Below, piece after piece: positions 7,816 through 17,728 of a stretch of 64,000 nt of DNA; within the stretch, counting starts at the first letter, position 1; each line of letters starts with the position of its first letter. The stretch is from NCBI GenBank assembly GCA_964368455.1, contig CAYJAZ010000003.1:62001-126000 (forward strand), written 5' to 3'. Made by a program: the position numbers and the translations under genes. Source of the stretch: CAYJAZ01 sp964368455. Lineage in GTDB: Bacteria; Desulfobacterota; Desulfovibrionia; Desulfovibrionales; Desulfovibrionaceae. Below the pieces are notes generated by a model, which saw nothing but the letters and a program-made list of their open reading frames with translations, did not search any database and was not told the DNA's origin.

Positions 7816-10800
7816 TTATTTTGCTTTCTTACCGCATTGTGGACAGAAGAGCATGTTTTCTTGTATTGGTAGCTTACAATCTGCATTTTTGCATAATTTT
7901 GGTGCTGCTGAAAGTTCGATGATAAGCTCACCTTCTTTCACAGGAACCATCTTACGTGTTTTCTTGTAATTTGCTTTTTTAATCACACGTTTAACTATGC
8001 CATTAGCTTTTGAAAGCACAGCTTTTTCTTGTTTCATAATAGAAACGTTGAAAAGTTCTTGTCCTTCCTTGACTATATCGCCTTCCTTCACATAAACCAC
8101 CCATAAATCACCATTACTTGGTGCTGCAACATGGTTTGGATTAGAAGAATCTGCCATTTCAAGGCCAGCTTTACCATGTTGGTTGACTTCAGCTATTTTT
8201 ACTTCGTGAATCATAAATTCAGAATCGTAAGTATAGCGAACTAAAGCCATGCCAGTTTCAGGTGTGTGGCGTATGGAATGTATAGTCATTTGATGCGGCT
8301 TGTGTTTTGAATCGATAAAGTTAAGAGTTTTATCTTGTTCTAAACCTTCAAACCAAATATCAAGTGGTAATTGGTTTGGATCGCCGTATTGTTGAACAAA
8401 TTTGAATGTTTTAAGAGCATCACCTGGATGATTGAGGTAAAGCACAAGTTCTTCATCTGTAGGCTTTCTATTAAGGGCTTCTGTTAAAGCTTTTTCTTCT
8501 GCTTTGATATTCATATCTTTAAGATGTAATAAAGGAGAGTCTTCAGTTCTTTCTTTTAGTGCATCTTTATAGTTTTGGCCAAAAGCAGATTGGTATACCC
8601 AATCAGCAGGGAAGCCAAGAGGTAGTTTACCAAATTTGCCTAAGAGAAGATTTCTGAAAGCATCGTTACAATCTTGATAGATAATCAATCTGTCTTTTTT
8701 CAATTTTGCAGTAAGATCTTTTTCTTTCTTTGAAGAAACTTCTTTCAAAATAGAAAGTAAATGTGCAACTTCTTCATCGCCACCACGTTTATAAGCACCT
8801 GTTACTCCTAAGAAAGCTGTGTTCCAAGTGATTTGTGAACCAGGTGTTACGTCGTGATAACGAACGATTTTACGAGTTGCTGCAAGATATTCAAGCATTG
8901 AAGGTAATAAATGGATATAGCCTTGCTTTAACGCACCTTCTTGTGAAGATGAAGTTGCGCCACCAGGCATTGCGTGATGAATTGCATTATAGTCTGTGCC
9001 TAAGAAATAAGGTGAGCAATATCTGTCAAAATAAGGCATGATTTGCTTTGCAACAAAGTTTGCTTTGTTGATAGCATCATTATTTAAGATATTGTCTATG
9101 CCAAATTCATCTTTAATATAGGCAGCTGTTGATTGGATATCGCCTTGTCCATAGGAACGAACAGTTGAACCAAGTGCAGCGTCTACAATATGGCAACCAG
9201 CTTGTGCAGCTGCACCAACAGCAGGAACAAAGAGGCCGTCTGTGTAATGTCTGTGGTAGTGAAGAACTAAATTCGGGTATTTCTTAGAAATGGTGGACAC
9301 TAAGTCACGCATAAAACGTGGCGAGCAAATGCCAGCCATATCTTTAAGGCCAAGAATAATGTGTTTTGAAGCAGCTTTTGCTGAAATACCAAGTATTTTA
9401 CCTATGCTTTCAAGAAGATAGTCAGTCACATTGAGATAATGATTAACATCAAAATTTTGTGCAACCGAAACTGAAAGAGCTGGTTCAAAAATACAATCTT
9501 TTCTATTCAATACAACTTCAGCTAATGGCATCATATTGTCAATTGAATTGAGGAAGTCAAAACAACGCATAACTTGATAATGTTCACAAATCATTTCAGC
9601 TGTCTTATTCATGACATTACGTGATTGCGGATTATAGCCAAGTACGTTTGTTGAACGAACAAGCAATTGTTTCAATGTTTTAGGTGCAAAAGTGTTCCAT
9701 TTATGTGCTTCTGTGAAAGGATAAGTCATATTAGCAAGCATATTCATGTGGAAATGAGCACCACCACCATTTTCAATAGAAAAGAGGTTTGCATTATCTA
9801 AGTATGGCCCAATCATTTCGTCTTCTGCGAGACGGAATCTATTACCGTGGTTTGATTGTGTCATATCACGTGGACTTGTGTCTGTGAAGTGAACTTTTTT
9901 AGAATCACGAATAAAATCGAAGAGGGCAGTTCTGTCGCCTTTTGGATAGGAATTTGGAACTTGCTGATCTTGAGTTGGATTGTCTGGTAAAACAACATTG
10001 AATTCAGGCATTCTTGGTGTTGTTGAAGTGCGGTATTCGCCAAGTTCAACAAATGGATTGTAACCACGTGCTGATATTTCAGCAACTAAACGTGCAAGTC
10101 TTTCGCCTTCTGGAGCCATGTCTTCATAATCAAGTAAACCTTTTGTATCTCTAATGAAATTTGTATCAAATTGAGCATTGACAAAGGCATCTTTTTTAAT
10201 GACGTGTTTATAGAAAGGAATTGTTGTTTTTAAACCTGAGATTGTGTACTCACGCAAAGCTCTTTGCATAATTCCACAAACTTTATCCCAAGTTGAACCA
10301 TAGGAAATAAGTAAAGAACCAGCTGAATCGTAATTTGAAGGGAAATCATAACCAGCAGAAATATTAGAATCCAAACGAATACCAGGGCCACCAGGTGAAA
10401 CATAACGAGTGATTCTGCCTGTATTTGGTGTGAAGTTTGACTTTGGGTCTTCCATATTAATACGTAACTGCATAGCAAAGTTGAGCGGTTTTGTATTTTC
10501 TTCGTTAAATGGAATCTCAGCTCCAAAAGCAACAGCTATTTGAGCTTCAACTAAATCAATTCCATAGCGTGATTCAGTGATGCCATGTTCTACTTGAAGA
10601 CGAGTATTTACTTCAATTAAATACGGCTCGCCTTTATCTGTGACTAAGAATTCTACAGTTGCAAGAGAATCGTAACCAACATGCTTAACTAAATCGCATG
10701 AATATTTTTTAAGTTTTGCACGAAGTTCAGGTGTGATGCCTGACCAAGGTGATGGAGTTATTTCAATAAGTTTTTGGTGATTACGTTGAACAGAACAATC

Positions 10801-11514
10801 TCTTTCGTCAAAAGCAAAAACATTACCGTGTTTATCAGCAATGACTTGTATTTCGATATGACGTACTGATTGAAGATATTTTTCAACAAAAAGTCTTGGA
10901 TTACCAAAGGCTGCTTCTGCCATAGTAGATGCTTTTTCAAATGCGTCTTCTAATTCGTCTTCATTTGTGATAGCAAAAATACCACGGCCACCGCCGCCAC
11001 CTTCTGCTTTAAGCATAACAGGTAAGCCCATTTCTTTAATAAGTCTGCGAGCTTCTGGAATGTCAACAGCACCTTCAGAACCTGGAACTACAGGAACATT
11101 AAGTTTTTTTGCAAGATTACGAGCTTGAACTTTATTACCAAGAAGATTCATAGCTTCTGCACTTGAACCAATAAAGATAATACCAGCTTCCTTACATTTT
11201 CTTGGGAAAGCATCATCTTCAGAAGCAAAACCCCAACCAGGGTGTATTGCAACTATTTCATTTTCTAATGCTTTTGCAATGATAAGATCAATATCAAGAT
11301 AAGAATTAGGATCAGCACCAAGAAGTAAGAGTTCATGTGCAGCCGAAGCAGCAGGGGAGGTTTTGTCAACATCAGTTGCCGTCATAATAGCAACGCCGTT
11401 TAAACGTTCTCTAATAGCACGACAAATTCTTCTTGCAGGAATACCTCTGTTAGCAACAAGAATACGCTTATGCTTTAACTGTGCAAGCACTTCATTAAAA
11501 TTTTTACCAGCCAT
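7816..11514 (-). CDS. pyc: Pyruvate carboxylase with a C-terminal zinc ribbon
   Basis: The 1232-residue product holds all parts of a pyruvate carboxylase in one chain. It starts with a biotin carboxylase domain (GWGFASEDDAFPRKC, the glycine-rich ATP loop GGGGGRGIFA, EVNTRLQVEHGITE). A carboxyltransferase domain follows (FTDTSPRDMTQSNHGNRFR, then LKDMAGI, LHYHRHYTDG, GAAAQAGCHIVDAA). A biotinyl domain carries the motif SIMKQEKA with the biotin-accepting Lys at residue 1161. It makes oxaloacetate from pyruvate, bicarbonate and ATP. The odd part is the last 25 residues, with Cys at 1208, 1213, 1224 and 1227 in a zinc-ribbon arrangement (CPQCGKK at the end). The adjacent ligase gene upstream supplies the biotin attachment. 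Confidence 0.95.
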   Translation of the reverse strand: MAGKNFNEVLAQLKHKRILVANRGIPARRICRAIRERLNGVAIMTATDVDKTSPAASAAHELLLLGADPNSYLDIDLIIAKALENEIVAIHPGWGFASEDDAFPRKCKEAGIIFIGSSAEAMNLLGNKVQARNLAKKLNVPVVPGSEGAVDIPEARRLIKEMGLPVMLKAEGGGGGRGIFAITNEDELEDAFEKASTMAEAAFGNPRLFVEKYLQSVRHIEIQVIADKHGNVFAFDERDCSVQRNHQKLIEITPSPWSGITPELRAKLKKYSCDLVKHVGYDSLATVEFLVTDKGEPYLIEVNTRLQVEHGITESRYGIDLVEAQIAVAFGAEIPFNEENTKPLNFAMQLRINMEDPKSNFTPNTGRITRYVSPGGPGIRLDSNISAGYDFPSNYDSAGSLLISYGSTWDKVCGIMQRALREYTISGLKTTIPFYKHVIKKDAFVNAQFDTNFIRDTKGLLDYEDMAPEGERLARLVAEISARGYNPFVELGEYRTSTTPRMPEFNVVLPDNPTQDQQVPNSYPKGDRTALFDFIRDSKKVHFTDTSPRDMTQSNHGNRFRLAEDEMIGPYLDNANLFSIENGGGAHFHMNMLANMTYPFTEAHKWNTFAPKTLKQLLVRSTNVLGYNPQSRNVMNKTAEMICEHYQVMRCFDFLNSIDNMMPLAEVVLNRKDCIFEPALSVSVAQNFDVNHYLNVTDYLLESIGKILGISAKAASKHIILGLKDMAGICSPRFMRDLVSTISKKYPNLVLHYHRHYTDGLFVPAVGAAAQAGCHIVDAALGSTVRSYGQGDIQSTAAYIKDEFGIDNILNNDAINKANFVAKQIMPYFDRYCSPYFLGTDYNAIHHAMPGGATSSSQEGALKQGYIHLLPSMLEYLAATRKIVRYHDVTPGSQITWNTAFLGVTGAYKRGGDEEVAHLLSILKEVSSKKEKDLTAKLKKDRLIIYQDCNDAFRNLLLGKFGKLPLGFPADWVYQSAFGQNYKDALKERTEDSPLLHLKDMNIKAEEKALTEALNRKPTDEELVLYLNHPGDALKTFKFVQQYGDPNQLPLDIWFEGLEQDKTLNFIDSKHKPHQMTIHSIRHTPETGMALVRYTYDSEFMIHEVKIAEVNQHGKAGLEMADSSNPNHVAAPSNGDLWVVYVKEGDIVKEGQELFNVSIMKQEKAVLSKANGIVKRVIKKANYKKTRKMVPVKEGELIIELSAAPKLCKNADCKLPIQENMLFCPQCGKKAK

Positions 11515-11650
11515 AGTCCCCTATTACTCCTCTTTTTATAAATACTTTATAAATACCTTATAAATAACAGAAAATACGATCAAATATACAAAATGCTTAT
11601 TTGCTATTCTTTCTAGAAAAATTCTCTATATCATTGAATATTGCTACATT

Positions 11651-12568
11651 CTACAAAGGCCGAACTCTGCCAGCTATGAAGGTTCTTTTTCCATAACTTG
11701 TATCAATAACTAATGCCCCAAGTGAGCTTTTTTCTAGTGAGATTTCACGTAAAATACCTGTATATTCAGTGATTTGTTCTCTGTTTTCTCCATAATCAAA
11801 ATCTTCAAGAATCAAGGCTTCGCTTATATAGACTTCTTCATTTTTAAAAGCCAAGAGCTTTTGCGCAGTCTTTAATGCATTTCTTTGAAGAAGAAAATTA
11901 ATTTCATCTTGATTTGAAGCTTTAACCCCTAAAGTTTTAGAAATGTAGCATAAATAAATTGAATGCACAAGTCTTTGCCACAGTGCATTAATTGATAAAT
12001 CGCCTAGTTTATAATATTTTGAAATATAAGACGGATTAATAGCATTTTTTTCTAGTTTTTCAGAAAAAATAGGGGCTGAAAGAAGATTAATACCAATTCC
12101 GCATAAAAGGCAATTTCCTTTTTCTTCAACAAGTATGCCGCCTGATTTAAAATAGTTATTACAGTCTCTTATGAGTATATCATTTGTCCATTTTAAGCGA
12201 AAACTAGCATTGGCAGGAAAAGATGCAGATAAGCATTTTTCTGAAAAAATATCATTTAATTTTTCAACAAGAATACCACCTACAATAATGGCTAAAGCAT
12301 GTGTAGAAAAAAGGCCGTCATTAGGGAGGCGAAGTGCAGCGTAAAGATTGCCAGTAGGCGATTCCCATTCTCTGCCAACTTGCCCTCTGCCAGCTGTTTG
12401 TTTTGCAACAAGTACAGAATCCCAAATGTTTAGAGAATTTTCATTATACAATGCATAAGCAACATCTAGCGAAGAAGTGGCTTTTTCAAAAGAGTAGCAG
12501 TTGAATGCTGAGGCAGATTCAGAAAAAGAAAACACTTCTTTTATGTACTTTTCTTGACATATTTGCAT
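11651..12568 (-). CDS. birA: Biotin-[acetyl-CoA-carboxylase/pyruvate carboxylase] ligase, no repressor domain
   Basis: The product has about 305 residues. The catalytic signature GRGQVGREWESPTGNLYAAL matches the biotinyl-AMP loop of BirA-type ligases. KWTNDI and KSGGILVEEK follow as in the family, and a small C-terminal beta domain is present. There is no N-terminal helix-turn-helix, so this is a monofunctional ligase rather than a repressor. It activates biotin with ATP and attaches it to carrier lysines, most obviously Lys1161 of the pyruvate carboxylase encoded just downstream. ATG at 12568 is used here. A TTG at 12586 is also in frame, and neither has a clear ribosome site. It follows the RelA/SpoT gene with almost no gap, implying translational coupling. 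Confidence 0.9.
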   Translation of the reverse strand: MQICQEKYIKEVFSFSESASAFNCYSFEKATSSLDVAYALYNENSLNIWDSVLVAKQTAGRGQVGREWESPTGNLYAALRLPNDGLFSTHALAIIVGGILVEKLNDIFSEKCLSASFPANASFRLKWTNDILIRDCNNYFKSGGILVEEKGNCLLCGIGINLLSAPIFSEKLEKNAINPSYISKYYKLGDLSINALWQRLVHSIYLCYISKTLGVKASNQDEINFLLQRNALKTAQKLLAFKNEEVYISEALILEDFDYGENREQITEYTGILREISLEKSSLGALVIDTSYGKRTFIAGRVRPL

Positions 12569-12589
12569 TATACTATCAAAACCCAACGA

Positions 12590-14947
12590 TTAATCTTTAT
12601 ATCTTGTTATTTCAGAAACTTGTGGAAGATTTCTTACTTTGTCAATTGTTTGATAAAGTTGAACAACATCTTTAACTTCTATAATCATTTCTATTTCTGT
12701 TTTTCCGTCTAGTTGTGAAGCAATCATAAGAGAATCTATATTCACATCTTGCTCTAAAAGAACTTTTGAAATAGCAAAAAGTGTGCCTTTTTCATTGAAA
12801 CAAAGAAGGTGGATTCTTGCTGGGAATGGTTTTTCAATGACTTCTTGATCACTCCATGTAACGCTGATAAGCCTTTCTGGTTCAAGCTCTTGAACGTGCG
12901 GGCAGCTAAGAGTGTGAACAATAATACCACGTCCACGACTGATAAAACCAACAACAGAATCACCAGGAAGAGGAGAGCAACAATGAGCAAAACGAACAAG
13001 CATGTCGTTTTGTCCTTGAATAACAATTGCTTGCTTCTTTGGGTTTGGAGTTTCTTTGTGTGCTTCTGCTTTTAATTGTTTGTCTTTAACATCTTCATGC
13101 TTAACAGCTTTGCCCGTGATTTCAAGATATTGATTAATGACTTTTCTTGGAGTGATCTTTGTATAACCCACTTGCGAGAAAATATCGTCAAGAGATTGTA
13201 CGCTCATTACTGGTATGAGCAAGGCAAAGGAATGATCTTTTATAGCTTTTGTGAGGTTAAAACCATGTTTTCTTGCTTCTTTTTCAAGCATTTCTTTACC
13301 AAGTGCGACAGAAGCTGACCTTTCTTGAGTATTGAGATAATGCTGAATGCGTGAACGTGCTTTAGAAGTTTTGACAAATTTAAGCCAATCTCTGCTTGGA
13401 TTTCTATTTTTATCTATAATGATTTCAATAGTATCGCCACTTTTTAAAGGTGTAGATAAAGGAGTGAGCTTACCATTTACTTTAGCACCAACACAATGAT
13501 GGCCAATATCAGTATGAATCAAATAAGCAAAGTCCACAGAAGTAGAGCCTTCTGGAAGTTCTTTTACTTGGCCTTTAGGTGTGAAAACATAGACTTCGTC
13601 TTTGAATAAATCTAATTTGAGCGAATGAAGAAATTCAGAAGAATCTGCTTCGTCTCTTTGTCTGTCCAAAAGATCTCTTAACCATTGAAATTGCGGAGCA
13701 TCTTGGATTTTTTTATCTCTTTCCTTATAAAGCCAATGCGAAGCAACACCGTGTTCAGCTAATGTATGCATTTCTTCTGTTCTTATTTGAACTTCAAGTC
13801 TTTCGCCTTCTGGCCCAATCACAGTAGAGTGTAAGGATTGATAACCATTAGCCTTTGGCATGGAAATATAATCTTTAAATCTTGTTGGAACTGGCTTCCA
13901 TAATGAGTGAACAAAACCAACAACAGCATAACAGTCGCGAACATCATTAACTATCACACGAAAGGCAATGATATCATGCATTTCATCTAAAGTTGTTTTT
14001 TGCTCTGTCATTTTCTTATAGATAGAAAATTTATGTTTTATTCTGCCAAAAACTCTACCGCTGATACCATTTTCATCAAGGATTTTATTTAAAGAATTGA
14101 TAACTTTTGAAATGAGTTGACGTTCTTCCATTTGGTTTTCGTCAAGCCATTCACTGATCATATTCCATGCGTCAGGGTGTAGAAATTTGAAAGAAAGATC
14201 TTCTAATTCAAGTTTAAATCTATGCAAGCCTAAGCGATTTGCTAATGGAGCATAAATATCCATTGTTTCTTGAGCAATACGCTTTTGTTTATGTGGTTTT
14301 TGAAAATCAAGAGTACGCATATTATGCATTCTATCTGCAAGTTTAACAATAGGCACACGCACGTCATGACTCATGGCTAGTATCATTTTTCTGATATTTT
14401 CTGCTTGCTGCTCTTCTTTTGTATCAAAATCCATAATAGAAATTTTTGTCACACCATCAACAATATCAGCAACTTCTTCGCCAAATTCTGTGTCTAATTC
14501 TTCAATATAAGCTTCTGTATCTTCAACTGTGTCGTGCAAAAGGCCAGCACAAACTGCATATTGATCAAAACCCATTTCAGCTAAAATCAAGGCAACATGA
14601 GCTGGATGCATCAAATATGGCTCGCCAGAAAGACGTAATTGTCCAGCATGAGCTGCTTCTGCATATCTATAGGCACGAGTGACAAGCTCAGCATCAGCAT
14701 GTATATTGTTTTTCTTAAGAGGTATAATTATTTCTTCAATTGTAGGCAAAGAAGGGTGGGAACGCTTGGATTTAAGTTTAAGACTTTCTTCTTCTGCATT
14801 TAAATCATTAAAAAAAACTTCTTCATTATAATCTTCTGCGTCTATGAAGTTGCCTTGAGTGTCTTCTATTATTTCAGTTTTTTGATCTTTGTTTGCTTCT
14901 TTATTCTTGCTCGCATGTATATCTTGAAGTTTTTTTATATTTTGCAT
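12590..14947 (-). CDS. rsh: Bifunctional (p)ppGpp synthetase/hydrolase, RelA/SpoT family
   Basis: The 785-residue product has an HD hydrolase domain (LMHPAHVALILAEM, then AGLLHDTVEDT with the HD pair at residues 138-139). The synthetase domain carries RFKDYISMPKANGYQSLHSTV, with the RxKD version of the motif found in bifunctional enzymes. A TGS domain (YVFTPKGQVKELPEGSTSVDFAY) and a C-terminal ACT domain follow. It makes and degrades the starvation alarmone from GTP/GDP in the cytosol. The first 65 or so residues are an unusual acidic, low-complexity extension not needed for any known domain. It is encoded just upstream of birA, overlapping its likely control region. Both catalytic centres look intact. 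Confidence 0.93.
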   Translation of the reverse strand: MQNIKKLQDIHASKNKEANKDQKTEIIEDTQGNFIDAEDYNEEVFFNDLNAEEESLKLKSKRSHPSLPTIEEIIIPLKKNNIHADAELVTRAYRYAEAAHAGQLRLSGEPYLMHPAHVALILAEMGFDQYAVCAGLLHDTVEDTEAYIEELDTEFGEEVADIVDGVTKISIMDFDTKEEQQAENIRKMILAMSHDVRVPIVKLADRMHNMRTLDFQKPHKQKRIAQETMDIYAPLANRLGLHRFKLELEDLSFKFLHPDAWNMISEWLDENQMEERQLISKVINSLNKILDENGISGRVFGRIKHKFSIYKKMTEQKTTLDEMHDIIAFRVIVNDVRDCYAVVGFVHSLWKPVPTRFKDYISMPKANGYQSLHSTVIGPEGERLEVQIRTEEMHTLAEHGVASHWLYKERDKKIQDAPQFQWLRDLLDRQRDEADSSEFLHSLKLDLFKDEVYVFTPKGQVKELPEGSTSVDFAYLIHTDIGHHCVGAKVNGKLTPLSTPLKSGDTIEIIIDKNRNPSRDWLKFVKTSKARSRIQHYLNTQERSASVALGKEMLEKEARKHGFNLTKAIKDHSFALLIPVMSVQSLDDIFSQVGYTKITPRKVINQYLEITGKAVKHEDVKDKQLKAEAHKETPNPKKQAIVIQGQNDMLVRFAHCCSPLPGDSVVGFISRGRGIIVHTLSCPHVQELEPERLISVTWSDQEVIEKPFPARIHLLCFNEKGTLFAISKVLLEQDVNIDSLMIASQLDGKTEIEMIIEVKDVVQLYQTIDKVRNLPQVSEITRYKD

Positions 14948-15010
14948 CTATTTTCTCTTTATTTACTAGAATTAGGAACAAGTGTAGCTTCTGCATAAGT
15001 CAGAAAAGAT

Positions 15011-16654
15011 TTATTTATAAATTTGTAGGGATTTTGGGACATACCATTGATCAATATTATAAGAAATACCAGCCGGTGCTGTTTTTATATTTTTAAATCT
15101 TTTTTGCACCATTGGAAGTGCATAAGGAACATATAAGAAAAGATATGGCTGTTCTTCATGCAGAATTTCTTGGAATTTATGGTAATATGTCGTTCTTTTA
15201 GCATCGTCTAAAGTAGCTCTGCCTAGTTCAAGCATGCTGTCTACTTCAGAATTTTTATAACGAATAAAGTTTAATCCGCCCTCAATCGCACCAGAAGAAT
15301 GCCAAACATTATAAGAATCAGGATCTTGTAGGATATTCCAACCAAGTAGGGTTGCTTCAAAATTGCCTTTATGAATAAATTCATTAATAAAAGCACTCCA
15401 TTCAATTGTTCTTATCTTCATTTCAATTCCTACTTTTTTGAAGTAAGCTTGAAGTAAAGTGGCTGTTTTTATTCTTAAATCATTGCCTTGATTTGTAATG
15501 ACTGTAAAAACAAATTCTTGTCCATCTTTTTCTAAGATATTATTTTTATTAAGTTTCCAACCTGCTTCTGCAAGAAGACTTTGTGCTTTTTCTAAATTGA
15601 AGGCATAAGGTGTTAATTTTGAATTATATACCCAAGTGTTAGGCATATAAGGGCCTACAGTACTTTCGCCAAGGCCTAATAGTACGCTTTTTATAAGAGT
15701 TTCTCTGTCAACAGCATAGGACATTGCTTGACGAACTCTCTTATCTTGAAACAAAGCATTTTCTAAATTAAAACCCAAATAGGTATAGCTTGGTGAAAGA
15801 TATTTGAATTTATTCCAATTTTCAGTCCATTGTGCAGTATTGGTTTGTTTGAGATATTGTTGAGGAGTTGGAGAAAAGAAGTCTATAGCTCTATTTCTTG
15901 CTTCAAGAAAAATAGTAGAAGAGTCTGGAATAATACGATAAACAATTTTAGATAATGGCGGTTGTCCATTGAAATAGCGAGGGTTTGATTTTAATGTAAT
16001 AGAAGTTCCAGATTTCCATTCTTCAAGTATAAATGGCCCAGCTCCAATCGGTTTACGTGAAAAAGGAGTGCGAACTATATCTTGATTTTCAAGTATGTGC
16101 TTAGGCAAAATGGAAGCCATCCATGAAATAAGCGAACGCGAATAGACGGAGTCGTAAAAAACTTCAAAAGAAAATTTTCCAGTTTGTTTATATTCTTTTA
16201 CTTGTTGAAAATCAGTAGCATAAGCTGTTGGTGTAAGAGGATCTAAAGTGATGTTATAGGTAAAAGTGACATCATCTGCAGTAAGCTGAGTGCCGTCTTG
16301 CCAATAAACATCGTCACGCAATTCAAATTTTAAATGTTTGCCATCGTCTAAAACTTCAAAAGATTTTGCAATATCAGGTATAATATTGTAATCTTTATCA
16401 TATTTCAAAACAGAAACAAATAAAAATGAAGCAATTTCATGTGAAGCTGAATCTGTTGAAAGCATGGTAATAAGGTTTGACGGTTCGCCTATTGAAGACA
16501 TGACAAGGGTTCCACCTCTGTTTTTTTCAGCATAAATATCTACATTTGTGCTTGTAGCTGCTAAGGCAGAATTACCCTTTAATGTATCGATATTGTTTAG
16601 AAAAGATGTAAAAACGCAAAAGAGGGAAGCAAGAAGAATTATTTTCTTCATCAT
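15011..16654 (-). CDS. Periplasmic substrate-binding protein of a peptide/nickel-type ABC transporter (family 5)
   Basis: The product has 547 residues and an N-terminal hydrophobic segment ending near SALAA, consistent with a cleaved signal peptide. No clear lipobox is seen. The mature start GGTLVMSSIGEPSNL and the phrases FELRDDVYWQDGTQLTADDVTFTYN and KDKRVRQAMSYAVDRETLI are typical of DppA/OppA/AppA-type binding proteins for peptides or nickel chelates. The matching permease and ATPase genes are not next to it, so it is an orphan here and must work with a transporter encoded elsewhere. The substrate cannot be told from the sequence. It lies 63 bases upstream of the rsh gene on the same strand. 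Confidence 0.9.
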   Translation of the reverse strand: MMKKIILLASLFCVFTSFLNNIDTLKGNSALAATSTNVDIYAEKNRGGTLVMSSIGEPSNLITMLSTDSASHEIASFLFVSVLKYDKDYNIIPDIAKSFEVLDDGKHLKFELRDDVYWQDGTQLTADDVTFTYNITLDPLTPTAYATDFQQVKEYKQTGKFSFEVFYDSVYSRSLISWMASILPKHILENQDIVRTPFSRKPIGAGPFILEEWKSGTSITLKSNPRYFNGQPPLSKIVYRIIPDSSTIFLEARNRAIDFFSPTPQQYLKQTNTAQWTENWNKFKYLSPSYTYLGFNLENALFQDKRVRQAMSYAVDRETLIKSVLLGLGESTVGPYMPNTWVYNSKLTPYAFNLEKAQSLLAEAGWKLNKNNILEKDGQEFVFTVITNQGNDLRIKTATLLQAYFKKVGIEMKIRTIEWSAFINEFIHKGNFEATLLGWNILQDPDSYNVWHSSGAIEGGLNFIRYKNSEVDSMLELGRATLDDAKRTTYYHKFQEILHEEQPYLFLYVPYALPMVQKRFKNIKTAPAGISYNIDQWYVPKSLQIYK

Positions 16655-17155
16655 TTTTTCCTTATATTTTTTATTAATAATTTCGATTTAAGTAAGATTA
16701 AGAATAAAGCATAATGTTTTTTTTGTAAATAAAAAAAGATTGTTGTCTTTGGGTACGATTAATAAATGAAAACAAGTGATTATACAAAAAAATGCATTTA
16801 TTATCGTATACAATTTTAGAATATTAAATAAAAATCCGAAGAAATTTTTTAATTTAATATTTAAGAAAATTATAAAATTTAAATCAATTATATTTATAGA
16901 CAAATATTTTATTGACTAATAAATATTATTATAATAAAAGATAATATGTTTAAAATACATATTATATACCTTTTAATAGGTTGTGAAAAAGAGCATACAT
17001 CGAATTTTGTACTCTTTAGCCGTATTTTATTCAATCTTGTGGCATAAAGGAGTTTGAAAAAATATATTCTATTAAGAGAGATATTTATATTTTTTTTAAT
17101 TTTTAACTATTTGTTTTTTAAGATTTAGAACAAAGAGGATAATTAGGTTTATTAT
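16655..17155. other. Very AT-rich 500-bp boundary between binding-protein gene and phage cassette
   Basis: No convincing gene is present; a 71-codon minus-strand frame inside it is almost pure Ile/Phe/Leu/Lys from AT-rich composition. The region presumably contains divergent promoters. TTGACT at 16912 and TATAAT at 16930 are only 12 bases apart and so do not make a good sigma-70 pair. No tRNA or attachment-site repeat is evident. Confidence 0.4.
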
Positions 17156-17728
17156 ATGACTAGAAAGAAAGATAAGTTTATAAAATTAAAAGAAAATGTT
17201 GATGATTTATTAAAGTATAACTTTGAATTATATGAAGACGAACCCTTAATTGATGAAGGTTATAAAAAATTTTTAGAAAATGAACAAGAATTAGAAAATA
17301 TTCAAATGATGATGCCTTTAAAGCATGAAGAAATATTTTCTACAAAAGAAAAGAGCATAAATAAGCAACATGTACGTTCAGTTGCACAATCTGCTACACA
17401 ATCTTATGGGCAATCTTACGGGCAATCTCACGGGCAAAAGATGAATAATTGTGAAGAAGGTATAACCAATGGATTTATGCAAATCGATAATACAGATCAA
17501 ATAAACATTCATTCATTTCAAATGCCTGCAACTTATACTGTTGTTGCACCAAAACATTTAAGATCTCTTGCCGAAATATGTAAAACATATGGCAAGGGCA
17601 GAGAAAGTGTTAAGAAATGGTATGCTGAGGGTGCTCCAATAGCCTTTGATGGTTTTAGTTATTTTTCTGAATATCATGCTCTGCAAAATTGGCTTGTAGA
17701 AAGAGGTAGAAAGCTTAAAGCTGGATAG
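17156..17728 (+). CDS. Phage DNA-binding protein, possibly Nu1-type small terminase
   Basis: The 190-residue product has a charged N-terminal half with a small internal repeat (QSATQSYGQSYGQSHGQ, about residues 78-94). The C-terminal domain reads SLAEICKTYGKGRESVKKWY followed by GAPIAFDGFSYFSEYHALQNWL. That layout (helix, turn, recognition helix, short wing) resembles the winged-helix domain of phage Nu1-like small terminase subunits and excisionases. It is the first gene of the phage cassette, about 500 bases ahead of the endolysin. It may bind the packaging start site or regulate the cassette. A second candidate small terminase (19705-20031) lies directly before the large terminase, so the role is uncertain. 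Confidence 0.5.
   Translation: MTRKKDKFIKLKENVDDLLKYNFELYEDEPLIDEGYKKFLENEQELENIQMMMPLKHEEIFSTKEKSINKQHVRSVAQSATQSYGQSYGQSHGQKMNNCEEGITNGFMQIDNTDQINIHSFQMPATYTVVAPKHLRSLAEICKTYGKGRESVKKWYAEGAPIAFDGFSYFSEYHALQNWLVERGRKLKAG

Noticed and set aside
16688..16903. 71-codon minus-strand frame rich in Ile, Phe and Leu
   Set aside because: Composition follows from the AT-rich sequence; no start signal.
16912..16935. Promoter TTGACT/TATAAT upstream of the phage cassette
   Set aside because: The boxes are only 12 bases apart, too close for sigma-70.
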